In this document: in pieces, positions 39,675 to 49,829 of the stretch
How positions within the stretch are numbered: position 1 is the first letter of the stretch
Layout of the letters: each line of letters begins with the position of its first letter
Assembly: GCA_905221605.1 (NCBI GenBank)
Contig: CAJNDS010002603.1
Location: 1 to 64,000 of the forward strand
Direction of reading: 5' to 3'
Length of the DNA: 64,000 nucleotides
DNA from: Symbiodinium natans
Taxonomy: Eukaryota > Sar > Dinophyceae > Suessiales > Symbiodiniaceae
Position numbers and translations under genes: made by a program
The notes under the pieces: model-generated
What the model was told of the DNA's origin: nothing
The model's input: only the letters and a program-made list of their open reading frames with translations
Databases searched by the model: none

Positions 39675-40188
39675 GTTTTTGCACTTCACGGCTTTCCCAT
39701 GTAAGGTTTCGGAACATCCGGGCATCCTGCCGGCCAAGCTTAGAGGTCTACAACGCCATCCTCGATGCTCTTGAGAAAGGTGTGGTTTCAGATTGGCTTT
39801 GATTGTAACATATACTGACGACACCATATTAGAGCTTGCCCTCGATGTTTCCTTTGCAGTACGTGTGCAGCCTTGCAACAGGCACATGTAGCGCAATCCT
39901 TCCTGCTGCTGTACTCGTAACTGCCTGGCCAGGACTCCTGTTGCGTAAGTAGGCATTGCAGCCGACCAAGAGATGCTGGCAGGTGGAGAGTGGCAAAGTG
40001 CGCTTCGCATGCTGTGGGAAATCGAAGCGGAAGAAGGTCTCAAAGCGGACCTTGTTAGCTACAGCTCTGTCAGTAGTGCCTGCGACAAGGGATGTGCTTG
40101 GCAGCCGGCTCTCCAAGTTCTGCAAGAGCTGAAGCCACGTGCCCTTCGAGCGGACGTGCTTATCTACAGCCACTTGCACGCAGTATAA
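39675..40188 (+). CDS. PPR protein, next two exons
   Basis: Exon 39675-39779 (acceptor CTCTGCAG, donor G|GTGTGG, phase 1) ends SLEVYNAILDALEK. Exon 39962 onward (acceptor CATTGCAG, phase 2 entry) continues ADQEMLAGGEWQSALRMLWE, then KADLVSYSSVSSACDKGCAW and RALRADVLIYSHLHA. Removing the 182-nt intron rebuilds an uninterrupted PPR repeat across the junction, which validates both splice sites. The second exon probably ends at CACGCA|GTATAA. Confidence 0.65.
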
Positions 40189-40469
40189 GGTCAGTGTAAC
40201 ATGTGTGGTCCATTCCTTTTGGTGGCCTGCAGAGTTCTTGCTGACGTGCTACCGGAGTCTATGTCTGGCAAGCATAGGTACCACACTGGGATCCTGTGAT
40301 CGAGTGTCGAAGTGGAAATGGAACCTTCATGTTTTCAGTGACCTTCGAGTTGATCGGCTGGATGCTTGGACTGTTCTTGGAATAACCTTGTAACTTTTGC
40401 AGTAGTTCCTGTTTGTCATCGATTGCTTTTTGTTTTTTTTTTCTCTCTCTCTCTCTCTATCTTAAAAGC

Positions 40470-40750
40470 TTCACTCAGGGCGGCGACGCAATTTGTTTTG
40501 CAGCTGCGGTTGGATCTGCAGCGGTGGGCTTCAAGTGGCTGCTCGCCATGTCCTTGGTTGACGCCTTATCGCAAAGGACTGCCTCAGTGGCTGGCAGCTT
40601 TGCGTTGCCATCTTGCCATAAACTCAAAGTTTGGTTGCTTCTTCCGTCCAGGACACCATCCTCGACTTTTAGCAAAGCTGTCACAGCCTGTGAATACAGT
40701 GGATGCCCTGCCATGGTGTTGAGCGCCCAATCTCAGAGCAGGATTATGTA
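40470..40750 (+). CDS. PPR-like exon, weak
   Basis: One frame contains PSSTFSKAVTACEYSGCPAM (about 40660-40720), matching a PPR helix pair. Upstream frames such as GFKWLLAMSLVDALSQ are less certain. A (TC)n tract near 40440-40460 precedes it and could be the polypyrimidine tract of an intron. Confidence 0.4.
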
Positions 40751-41309
40751 AATGCACGTAAAGCCTGGAGTGAAGGTTTCAGCCTGATGCCAGACGTGCC
40801 TGGTGGCATGTTCCACGGATGCTCTCTGTGAAGGGCAGTCAAAACTGCCAGGAACAACTTTTCGACTTCTGACTGTACATACAGAAAAGCCCCCGCGCAT
40901 TGCCAGGGAATCGGGGGCGTTAGGATGAGTTATCCATTGTTGCAATTTCCTGGACCAGGGTCCAGTGCCAGGGTCTTCATTGCTCTTGGAACCCAGGGGT
41001 TTCTCCCGAACCATCCCTTTCAGCCGTCGGCATTTTGCCTCTAAAGTTCGTCATGGGCGCAGAAGCAGGTCCGACACAGTGTAGTGCTGAGAAAGGTAGG
41101 ACAACGTCGATGAGATTTGACTGACATGTCATGACATGTCGCGGTCGCGCGAAGTGGAGACAGGTCCTGCTTTGCAAGGAGCTTGATCGACGCATCGCGA
41201 AACGAGCTTGGTTTGGCACCGAAAGTCGAAGCACTTAATCGTTGATCGTCACGCACTGCTTAAGTTTGTTTTATGACTGTTGAGAGGAGATCCAGGAACG
41301 TGGTCGCTG

Positions 41310-41422
41310 GCATTTGGCGACCTGCCTGGTGTGCGAAGTAGCATCTGTCACACTGAATGCCATCATCGTGACAGCTCTCATCAACTCCTGCGCGAGGAAG
41401 AGTGCCTGGATTGACGCTTGAG
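41310..41422 (+). CDS. PPR-like exon
   Basis: The frame VASVTLNAIIVTALINSCAR then KSAWIDA to a stop at about 41422 keeps the helix A pattern and the W. Splice edges not fixed. The region 40750-41300 between exons shows no coding signal. Confidence 0.4.
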
Positions 41423-41654
41423 TCACTTGAGGCTTGAGGTTCAAGCATGGACGAAACGCAGCAGACAGCTCAAACGGAAGTGCGCTAGCTACTGACAGCA
41501 CATACTTCCTGATCTTGGGCTTTGAGGCTTCTGGGAGTGGTCTACATACCTCCTCGATGGCTTGCGTGTGTGGAGCCTCCAGGCGCAGCTGCACTTCGAT
41601 AGGCGGCATTTTTGAACATTTTTTAGAACATTTGGGTCATTTTTGTTCCCAAAG

Positions 41655-42090
41655 GCGGACGTTATCCTCCACAATGCTGTCTTGCGATCTCTCTGCGGGG
41701 CCGCTCTCTGGGCACAGGCCAGGCCATGTGACAGGGATTGTGGGCCCCTTGGAGTGACGTGTGGTGACTTGTGTGCTTTTGTGACTGTGAAGACTATGGT
41801 TGGCCTGGACATGATGAGCCAGCGTTCGCTGGCGGCGGACGCCTACAGTGCCAGTGCTTCTATGAAAGCTTGCCAAGCAGGTTGGCAGGACAAGTCTGTC
41901 TGGATCTGCAGCGCCGTCTTGTGTTGCAGCTGCTTTAGTGCTCACTGTCACGGCTTTTGCTGCGATGCAGGGGGCTGGCGTATTGCGGCTGCGCAGCTGC
42001 ACAGCCTCCTTCAGATGCAGCTGGAAACGACAGCCGTGAACTGCAATGTTCTCGTGACTACGTTCGCAGCTTGTCTTGGGACCTTGGGGA
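41655..42090 (+). CDS. PPR exons upstream of the AGC tract
   Basis: Three PPR pieces lie in one open frame: KADVILHNAVLRSLCGAALW (from 41652, acceptor TTCCCAAAG), SLAADAYSASASMKACQAGW (about 41827, possible acceptor CTGTGAAG), and RIAAAQLHSLLQMQLETTAV then NCNVLVTTFAACLG (about 41975, acceptor GATGCAG). They may be three exons with introns that happen to be open. The frame continues into the AGC repeat. Confidence 0.55.
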
Positions 42091-42136
42091 GTGCCGTGCT
42101 CAACACACATGTTGTTGAAGGAACAGTTGTCAACAC

Positions 42137-42270
<134 letters not shown>

Positions 42271-42379
42271 CAAGAGCGACACAAACCCATAGCCGCCATA
42301 GCCTCACTGCGTGATCAGACGGTGGGACCGCCTTGGCCGCCTCAGCCCTTGGATTGGCTCGGAGGCTGAGGTGTTTGAG

Positions 42380-43500
42380 AGGTGCCCCAGAGGTGTCCCA
42401 GGCCAAACCGTGAAAGATGGCCATGATGAAGTTCTAACGGCACGAGAACCGGTACAATGTGGCTTCCAAGATATTTCCAAGATCTACACGAACTTTTGTG
42501 CCACACCCTTAACGCAAGGATCTAGGAGCTCCTTTGGAACGATGGCAGTTGAAGTTAGAACGTTTTTTCACTGATATTTGCAACCGACAGGCTCCGTCGA
42601 AAGGCTACAGACCAACCATTCGGCTCCATCAACTCGATTGAAGCTGTTTCAACAGCTCGAAAGACGAATGTCCAAGTAAGATTCTAAGTTGCCGCATGCC
42701 CAAAAGCAGCCAGATGCTTGCTTGGGGGGAAGATGGTGTCGGCCGCAGGGACATCGGTGGGCCGTTTCACTTATGCTGGATGTTGGTTTACGATGTGGCC
42801 TTCTACTACGAAGCGAAGTCTCATTCTGCAAAGATCCCTCGACAAGGTGACGTGAATTCCACACATGTGCTCTTCTTGGTGAGGTTATGGTCTTTGCTGT
42901 ACAAAAATTCGATTCAAGAACTAAGGGCCTTTGACACATGTTTTTCTGGCACATCCAGCTTTCGAACGTCAGCTTCGACAATGGATTTGTCAACAGATTT
43001 GCAACCATGGTCAACCATGCCTCGGACTTTCGCTTTTCTTCTACACGGGTTAGCTGCGCTGGATGTCATTCCATTGCTGACATGTTCTACAACCTTCGTT
43101 AATTCATGAGGTAGTGCGCATCTTGTTTTCTTTAGTTGTGTCCTAATGTCAAGGCCAGGCATGTCCAGCATGTCTTGAGATACTCTGCAAATGCCCAAAG
43201 ATTTTTACTTGAACGAAAGAATCAAGATCTGTGGTTGGCAAGTGGTTGAAGCATCCACACATGCTTCACGTGAAACTGGCAGATTGAGAAAAGTTGCAGA
43301 ACAGTGGCCTCGTCACAGGGCCGCATCAACAGACCCCGCCCAACTCCGCTTCTTACGCATTGCACGCATTGCCAATTGCACTTTGTGAGAACTCCGGATC
43401 TTGTTTTGTTGCTGTGGGCGCAGATCTTGCGAAGACCGGGCTGATGGGGATGGTCAAGGAAGGCTCATTGTTTGTCTTGGGAAGATGCATTTCCCATGTC
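42380..43500. other. No firm exon
   Basis: The sequence between PPR exons is GC-poorer and lacks PPR pattern; likely one or more introns. A piece near 43300-43380 (VTGPHQQTPPNSASYALHAL) is doubtful. Confidence 0.35.
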
Positions 43501-43504
43501 TAAG

Positions 43505-43760
43505 GAAGCCTTTGCCAGATGGCAGCAGCCGCTGGAGATCCTCAACGTTATGCAGTTGTCTGGCGTTGAGAAGACAGTGCCTCTTCTCAGAGCTAAGTAA
43601 GAAGTGAGAAGGTTACTGGAACGTCTGGCTTCCACGGTGTTTTTCCCAAAGGTCATTTCTGCAGCCTCCGCCATCTCCGCCTGCGGTTCCGGAGAGCACT
43701 GGCAACATGCTTTAGCTTTGGTGGCCGACTCTGGCAAGACGAGCCTGGAAGCCAATCTGT
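43505..43760 (+). CDS. PPR exons with validated junction
   Basis: Exon 43505-43576 (24 codons, acceptor CATGTCTAAG, donor GTGCCT) reads EAFARWQQPLEILNVMQLSG then VEKT. Exon 43652 onward (acceptor TTCCCAAAG) reads VISAASAISACGSGEHWQHA, then LALVADSGKTSLEANL. Removing the 75-nt intron gives the canonical 'V-E-K-x-V-I-S-x-x-x-A-I-S-A-C' PPR junction. The unspliced frame has a stop, so splicing is required. Confidence 0.65.
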
Positions 43761-43949
43761 CGGGTTCTGAGACTCGTTACCGGGGCCACAGAAGACCTTG
43801 TCTTTCGCAAAGCTCTACCTGGTTGCAGGATCGCGTGCAATGCCGCCGCCAGTTCCTGCGAGAAGACAGGTGCTGGCTTGGGCTGGCACCAGTGCAAGCT
43901 GAGATGTGTAGCATGATAGATGGCATGTGGACCATTAGTATGGGTAGTG

Positions 43950-44245
43950 CACGAAGTCCGCGGCAACCCGGAGGCCAGTGGAGACAGGCAGCAGAGATGC
44001 TAGCTGGGATGCGCAGCAGCTCGGTGAAGGATCGTGCAAGCTTTGCTGCTTTATGGGCTTGCAAATTTAGTTTTTGCCTGGCACGCCAGGAAGACTGTAT
44101 ATCTTGCAACGCAGTCATCAGTTCACTGGAAAAAGGCGGACTGTGGCAGCACGCTTTAGAGCTGCTTGATTCAGGGCTCCCCGACATGCAAAGCAGCTTG
44201 CGACACAAAAACATACTTCCGTCAAACTGTACTGTGCTGAACTAA
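43950..44245 (+). CDS. PPR exons
   Basis: GGQWRQAAEMLAGMRSSSVK then DRASFAALWACK is followed, after the acceptor GCACGCCAG (44090), by EDCISCNAVISSLEKGGLWQ then HALELLDSGLPDMQ, ending at a stop (44243-44245) preceded by probable splicing into the next exon. Two repeats. Confidence 0.55.
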
Positions 44246-44640
44246 GCGACTGAATATGGAGTATCCGAAAGGTTCCAGCACATCGAAGCATCAGTCGTTA
44301 CCCACAGCGCCGCGATCAGCAGCTGTGAGACAGCTGGACGATGGCGTGAGGCCCTCTTCATGCTTCGCCGCCTACCCAAGTTGAAGGTGAGTGCTAATGT
44401 CTTTACGTACAATTCCGCGATCAGTGCATGCGAGAAAGGTTGTTCTTGGATTAATGCTGTGTGGCTGCTGTGTGAGATGAAGATGGCATCACTAGAGCTT
44501 GATCTGGTCTCGTACAATGCGGCCCTGAGCACTTGTGCCGTCAGCACTCAATGGGCTTTGACTCTGTGCTTAATGTCGGAAATGACGGCGCAGAGGCTGC
44601 AGATGGACGTGCCTTGTCGCAAATTGAGTGCTTGCGCCCT
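44246..44640 (+). CDS. PPR exon, three repeats
   Basis: The frame is open from 44246 and reads IEASVVTHSAAISSCETAGR, then KVSANVFTYNSAISACEKGC and LELDLVSYNAALSTCAVSTQ, then RLQMDVPCRKLSACALDM. Repeats are about 35 residues apart with W-x-x-A at the second helix. The donor lies before the sequence loses its pattern, near 44650. Confidence 0.65.
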
Positions 44641-44682
44641 GGACATGTCGGTTGATCATTTTCCATCTGGCTTTCCAGGTAG

Positions 44683-44817
44683 AAGTCGGTACGAGTGGTG
44701 TCTGCCAAGGTTATCACTTATGAAGCCACCTTGCAAGGGCTGGAGAGGGGAAGCCCGGGAAGCTGCAGCCTCACCACTGTCACGCTGTTGCGCGAACTGG
44801 AAGCGCATTACCTGTGA
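44683..44817 (+). CDS. PPR protein, probable last exon
   Basis: After TTTCCAGGTAG the frame reads VVSAKVITYEATLQGLERG, then CSLTTVTLLRELEAHYL and a TGA at 44815-44817. It is a final PPR repeat plus a short helix. The TGA overlaps a GTGAGC donor-like sequence, but the nearest acceptor (44836) would give a 23-nt intron, so I take the stop as real. Confidence 0.5.
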   Translation, partial: KSVRVVSAKVITYEATLQGLERGSPGSCSLTTVTLLRELEAHYL

Positions 44818-44836
44818 GCTTCGAAGTCCATTTCAG

Positions 44837-45080
44837 GCGTCTCGTTCTCCTCGCTCGTCTCGTTCTCTGCGCGTCGCAACGGGGAGGCGTCCATGGTCGC
44901 GGATGCGGATGTGAAGATGCGTCCTTCTTCCCGAGGAGTCTTTGCGCACAACACACGGCGAAGCCGACGAAGCGAAGAGGAGATGTGGGGTTTCCGGCAG
45001 ACCGTGAGCTTGGGCTGGATCTCGCGCGGCCGCAGTCTCCGAAAGTGATGGCGAGACTTGTGGCAAGCTTAGAAGTTTGA
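44837..45080 (+). CDS. Unassigned exon or short ORF
   Basis: After CATTTCAG the frame reads LVLLARLVLCASQRGGVHG, then KPTKRRGDVGFPADRELGLD and KVMARLVASLEV, stop at 45078-45080. It could be the start of the next gene or a UTR ORF; both strands are open. Not recognised. Confidence 0.3.
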
Positions 45081-45337
45081 ACCGAAGCGCATCCCGACAT
45101 CGCAATGCCTGCGTCAGCAGTAAAAGACAGGCTGTGCAGTTTGGGGGTGCGTTGAGTTTGGGTTGACGCGGCACCATTCAAGGCATCCTATGCAGCATCT
45201 GCGGCAGTCATGTCTGCGATTTCTAAGGATGTGCTGCACCGAGTTTTCCAAGCAACACAAGACATTCAGGCTCATTGTTCGATGCTTCTCTTGTGTTGCC
45301 TGTGAGCAGTCTCCAGTGAAGGGAAGGGCCGTATGTC

Positions 45338-45387
45338 TAGAGCCATCCAGAGCCATCCAGAGCCATCCAGAGCCATCCAGAGCGCAT
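45338..45387. repeat. AGAGCCATCC 10-bp tandem repeat
   Basis: Four exact units and a variant fifth, within a + frame that would read RAIQSHPEPSRAIQ. Confidence 0.92.
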
Positions 45388-45389
45388 CC

Positions 45390-46060
45390 ATTGAAAGGGC
45401 ATTAGTTGGTGCAGACTGCTTAGAAGGCTTGTGGGCGGCTGCTGGAGCCATCTGGCCCGGGACTCCGCGACCCTCTCTGAATCGGCAGGACACTGGCAAG
45501 GCTCATGCAAAAGGCTGGTCTCTGCTGGCCGAGGCTCCCAAGGACGCATCACGCCGCAACTGTCTCGATCGCTATCTCCGAAGGCACACAGGGCTTCTCC
45601 AGCGAAGGTCTGAAGGAACCGGAGTTTTGTGCTTTTGTGCTTCTTCTTTGAGGCCAGTATGCAGGACCTGCAGGAGGCCGAAGTGATAGAACCTGGTCAA
45701 AGTGGCAGAAAAAAGAGGTAAAATGCGTTCGGGATCACCAGCTCCTGTCTGCACACGGCCTCACACGGCTTCGCACGGCTTCGCACGAGCTTCGGTTTTC
45801 TTCGTCTTTCTCGAAGTCCCCGTCTTCGGTTGGTCTCTATGGCCTTGCGAGGTGGAAAAAGTGCTGATCTCAAGCCGGCTTTTTTTTTTTTCTCCCTATT
45901 TTGTGACATAGATGATCGGAAAGTGCGTAACTTGCGACGGAGTGCTTTTCTCCAGCTCTCAGAACCTCAGCCGTACGTCTTGAATGCCTTTGATGCAGTT
46001 TGATGCAATTTGAGGGTGTCAGCTGTTGCTTCAAGTATTCGATTGCCCCGTTCCGACTCG
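45390..46060. other. No firm gene
   Basis: Frames such as LSESAGHWQGSCKRLVSAGR (45474-45530) look partly coding but have no splice support. A T-tract lies at 45881-45893. Confidence 0.3.
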
Positions 46061-46079
46061 ACAATTCGGCAGGCACTCC

Positions 46080-46540
46080 ACCCAAAGAGGAATGAGTCGA
46101 ATGTGGAGCAGTTGCTCCGAGAATGGGATACTCTCAAAAGAGGCCGGGAAGATGTGGAGAGCTATTCGTAAACTTCGAATGCGCACTTGTCTTCACGATG
46201 TGCTGCCACTTGCTTGTCAACGCCCGGCAGTTAGTTCCCAGAACATGGCGCCGGCCGTTCTGCTCAGTGAGAAGGCGCAAGCAAACCACACGTTTCAAGT
46301 ATGCAGCTTCGTTTAGCATCACCATATTTGGCTCGGAGCATGGAGGAGGTGATGCCCGCATCGGGTTTTTCTTTGGGGTGGGGACAGGTGTGCTGACATG
46401 AGCTGGATGCGCAGGAGCGGATGGCATTCGAGAGCGCAATGGATGATGCAGAACTGATGGCGTGGATATCTCAGCAGCGACGCTCCACAACGGAACTGTG
46501 CTTGTTCTGGCTGCAGGGCATGAGGAGCGCTAGCACAAAT
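46080..46540 (+). CDS. Unassigned exons
   Basis: RNESNVEQLLREWDTLKRGR then EDVESYS-stop (46088-46171) and, after GGATGCGCAG (46412), ERMAFESAMDDAELMAWISQ then RRSTTELCLFWLQGMRSAS. Both are charged and helical. Gene limits unknown. Confidence 0.4.
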
Positions 46541-46824
46541 GCCATGAGGGTACCAGGTACCCGTAGGAGGACTTTCTCTGGTGTGCCAAGATCAGGTTGA
46601 AGCATGCAGAAATCAGCGGATGGCCCGGGCCTGTGAGTGGTTGGTGCACATGACAGCGGCCGGCTGGCCCTTCACCGTCTACAATGAACATGAACTCTTT
46701 CCTCATCTTCTTCCCAACGTGGGCTGACACTCTGGGGTTCTTGTGATAGGGAAGTGAATTGTGCGCAGTTTGGGTCCTGGACGGGCGTCTTGGGTTCCTG
46801 CAATGTCGTGGCCCCCTTTTTGAG

Positions 46825-47090
46825 GGGGGGGTACTTTCGACATCCGTGATGGGGGCCTAATTGATGTTGAGCTTGCGCCGGCAGGATACATCAGGATACT
46901 GGCACAAGGTCTGTTCAGGCTCGAACACGATTCGGCTCCCACATTGCCATCGACGACCCTCACGTGCAATCGGCCCGTTTTCAGACCAGTTCCACATGAC
47001 CCCAAATTCGAAGCATCGAATTTCGTGGTTTTTCGCGTACACTTAGTGCGCGAAGGTCTCTGCTTCCCGAAGCTGGACCTGAAATCATGA
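46825..47090 (+). CDS. Met-less exon of an unknown protein
   Basis: After a CCCCCTTTTTGAG acceptor the frame reads TFDIRDGGLIDVELAPAGY, then RILAQGLFRLEHDSAPTLPS and FEASNFVVFRVHLVREGLCF, stop at 47088-47090. Beta-rich and without a single Met, it can only be an internal or last exon. A minus-strand ORF of 131 codons (46703-47098) overlaps it completely; I favour the + frame for its alternating hydrophobic pattern and strand. Not recognised. Confidence 0.45.
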
Positions 47091-47123
47091 TGAATCACCA
47101 GGGGTGGCGTTTCGTAGCTTGAA

Positions 47124-47580
47124 GTGTGGTTGGCCCATTCTCTTTCTTCTCACACTCTCGTATATCCATGGGGTGGTATGGTTGTTCGTTTCATGGAACG
47201 GGCAACGCCGATGCGCATGCTTGTGCAGCTTGGAGCAACAGAACCTTCACAAATCGCACGGTTTTTCGTGGCAGGGAACTCACAAAACTTCACGGTGTGG
47301 TTTCACTTACGCAGAGGCTGCGAATCACGTGGCTTTTCTTTGCTTGGAAGGTGCCATGTCGTGATGAATTCATAGTTGGTGTGGCATGCAACGTGCAAAT
47401 CGTCAGAACTCACATGGTGGCGTATGAAATCATTGTGCACGGCCGGGGTGGTATGTATGATTGGTCGTGGGAAAATACGAAGATTCCGCAAGCCAGATGG
47501 GGCGCTGCTTTCCCGGAAGAAATCCCTGGGCATGTCTCCTTGGAAGGAGTCCTTGGCAGGTGGGAAGGGTGCCAGTTGCG
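47124..47580 (+). CDS. Unknown gene, further exons
   Basis: PMRMLVQLGATEPSQIARFF then VAGNSQNFTVWFHLRRGCE (47206-47320) and, in another frame, THMVAYEIIVHGRGGMYDWS then WENTKIPQARWGAAFPEEIP (47410-47530). Beta-strand-like and aromatic; perhaps a continuation of 46825-47090. No family recognised. Confidence 0.35.
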
Positions 47581-47663
47581 GTAGTTGGCACTGCGTTTCG
47601 GCCCAAAACATGCCCGGTGATGATGGGGTCTTACACTGTTTGGGGTCGGCGGCACGCCCTTCT

Positions 47664-47822
47664 CATGAAAACACTTCTTCGTTTGTTGCCTTTGAGTGTC
47701 CCACTCCGGGCTTTTCAAGTTTGCTTGGTGCTTCAGACATTGAGTCGATAGCAGCAGCGACAGCAGCAGTGAAGCAATTGCTTCAACAGACCCTCCTTTT
47801 CGCTGCAGAGTCCAGCGTTTAG
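47664..47822 (+). CDS. Unassigned C-terminal exon
   Basis: HENTSSFVAFECPTPGFSSL then GASDIESIAAATAAVKQLLQ and QTLLFAAESSV, stop at 47820-47822. Ends with an Ala-rich helix. It is the last coding-like piece before the P450. Confidence 0.4.
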   Translation, partial: HENTSSFVAFECPTPGFSSLLGASDIESIAAATAAVKQLLQQTLLFAAESSV

Positions 47823-48163
47823 ACTCCCAGCGAGCCTTGCAGTTCAGATATCCTATACCAGATTCCATGCGGTGTACTTGTGCTGTTTGCCCATGGCGCG
47901 ACTCCGATGGCAGGCCAGGGGAAGCAATTGGGGCGCGAGCGCGACACGCTTCAGTAAGATTATCGTGCGACCGAAGGTGGTGGCGCTTGTGATTTTTGCA
48001 GCAGTCTTCGGCTCGGTGTCTCGCTTTCTCACTTCACTTCAAGTTCCGTGTCAACCAAAGAATCATTTTGAGAGACGGCATGCTTGACTTCCTGCTCCGA
48101 AGCCCTTTGTGATATTCAGACAGTTGGCCATAGCACCAGCACGTTCGGATTTTGGCCGTTGCC

Positions 48164-49823
48164 ATGAGGGTGTTTGCAAGGAGTTGGGATGCAAACCTCG
48201 ACAACCTTGGCACTTCATATGTGGTGCTAGCCCTCTTTGCAGTTGCAGCGACTGCACTGCAGCAGTGCTTGCAGCGTCAACCTAAAGGTTGCAATGAGAT
48301 CAGTGGGGCTGGTCTTCTGGGAGTGCTGCCCAGGATATGGTCGGCAGTGCGCAGCTACACATTCCTGGAGTTGCTCACGCAGATACACGAAACAGAGGGC
48401 AATACCGTCTTCCTTCAATTTGGCATGCTCCGATTCTTCGTAACACCTTTGGTCATTACTCGGGATCCCCGCAATGTGGAGTATATGCTCAAGAAGAACT
48501 TCAACAACTACCCCAAAGGTGAATTCTTCAATTCGATCGCCCACGACCTTCTTGGAAAGGGCATCTTCAATGCAGATGGTGAGGAGTGGGTCATGCAGCG
48601 GAGGACGGCATCCCATATGTTCACGGCCAACCGCTTCAAAACTCACATTTGGAGGGTCGTCATGAAGAACTGCAGCAAGGTTCTGGAGATGCTCGAGGCA
48701 TCTGTGCAAGCTCAAAACGGCGACATTGACATGTTCAACGTTCTGAACCGCTTCACGCTGGATTCGGGCCTTGTTATAACATCCTTTCTCTTGTTCTTGG
48801 GAGACTTCGTGCTCTGAAGTCACTGAAGCCCAGGCCCGAACCCCCCTTTAGGCGCCCGCAGATGCCCGCAATCTACTCTCGTTTTGCTCTGGGGATGTTT
48901 CGTAACTTTCGGAGGATTCCATCGGGGAGATCGGCTTTGGCGCTTCGATCGGCTCCTTGGAGAACGCCGACTCGCCTTTCCTCAAGTCCTTCGATGAAGC
49001 GCAGCGGGTCTTGTTCTGGCGCTTCCTGATTCCAGGCTGGCGCCTTCTCCGGTTCTTGCGTCTGGGGCATGAACGAGATGCCAAGTCTCACTTCAGGGTC
49101 CTGAAGAAGTACAGCATGAACATCATACGTGATTTGTCTGAGAAACTCCATACAGAAGCTGGTGACAGTTTCGTGGGTCTTTTCATGAAGAGCGACCCGT
49201 CACTGTCACACGAGTTCTTGTCGGACATGGTGCTGAATTTCCTGATCGCCGGGAGGGACACCACGGCCCAAGCCATGTCTTGGTGCTTGTTCTTGCTGAT
49301 GAAGCACGAACGGGTTCAAGAGAGGATTCGAAAGGAGGTTTCTGAAATTTGTGGCGACGAGGGCTTGGACTACGAGAAGCTGGGCAGGTTTCGCTACTTA
49401 GAGGCTGTCTTGAAGGAAAGCCTGAGACTGTATCCATCCGTGCCCTTGGATCTGAAATTCGTGGCCAATTCTGACACCTTGCCGGATGGGACTCATGTTC
49501 CAAGGGGAGCCGCCTTAATCTACGTCTCCTACGCCATGGGCCGATCTCAGGAGATTTGGGGCCCTGATGCCTCCGAGTTCTGTCCAGAAAGATGGCTGGA
49601 GATGGAACAGGTGAAGTCGCCCTACGAGAACCCTGTCTTCCATGCTGGACCGCGCGAATGCCTCGGGAAGCGCCTGGCGATGCTGGAGATGAAGGTGATG
49701 CTCAGTTTGCTCATTCAGAAATTCAGGCTCCGCCTTGCCGTGGCACCGGAGACTATTCGGGCAGATGCGCAGGTTACGATTGGCATGTCATCCGGCTTAC
49801 CGTGTCATGTGGAGAAGCTGTGA
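48164..49823 (+). CDS. Cytochrome P450 (CYP86/CYP704-like)
   Basis: Two exons, 48164-48760 and 48915-49823, give about 501 residues, full length for a microsomal P450. An N-terminal hydrophobic anchor (SYVVLALFAVAATAL) points to the ER. Family landmarks in order: W-V-x-x-R in the C-helix region (EEWVMQRR), FTL-DSIGEIGFG across the splice junction, I-helix AGRDTT at 311-316, K-helix ESLR at 367-370, PERW at 423-426, and the haem loop FHAGPRECLG with ligand Cys448. The F-x-x-G-P-R-x-C-x-G form and the SYAMGRSQEIWGPDASEFCP segment are like CYP86/CYP704 fatty-acid omega-hydroxylases; the substrate is inferred only at that level. The intron (48761-48914, 154 nt) is GA-AG, phase 0. All key residues are intact. 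An open TTG-started extension upstream is not used. Confidence 0.9.
48761..48914 (+). other. GA-AG intron with 6-bp direct repeats at its edges
   Basis: Exon 1 ends ...ACGCTG and the intron begins GATTCGGG; the intron ends TTTCGGAG and exon 2 begins GATTCC. GGATTC is thus present at both edges. Inside, TTCGGGCCT (48763-48771) has an exact inverted partner AGGCCCGAA (48832-48840). Only this splice choice rebuilds LDSIGEIGFG. Confidence 0.75.
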
Positions 49824-49829
49824 GAGGCA

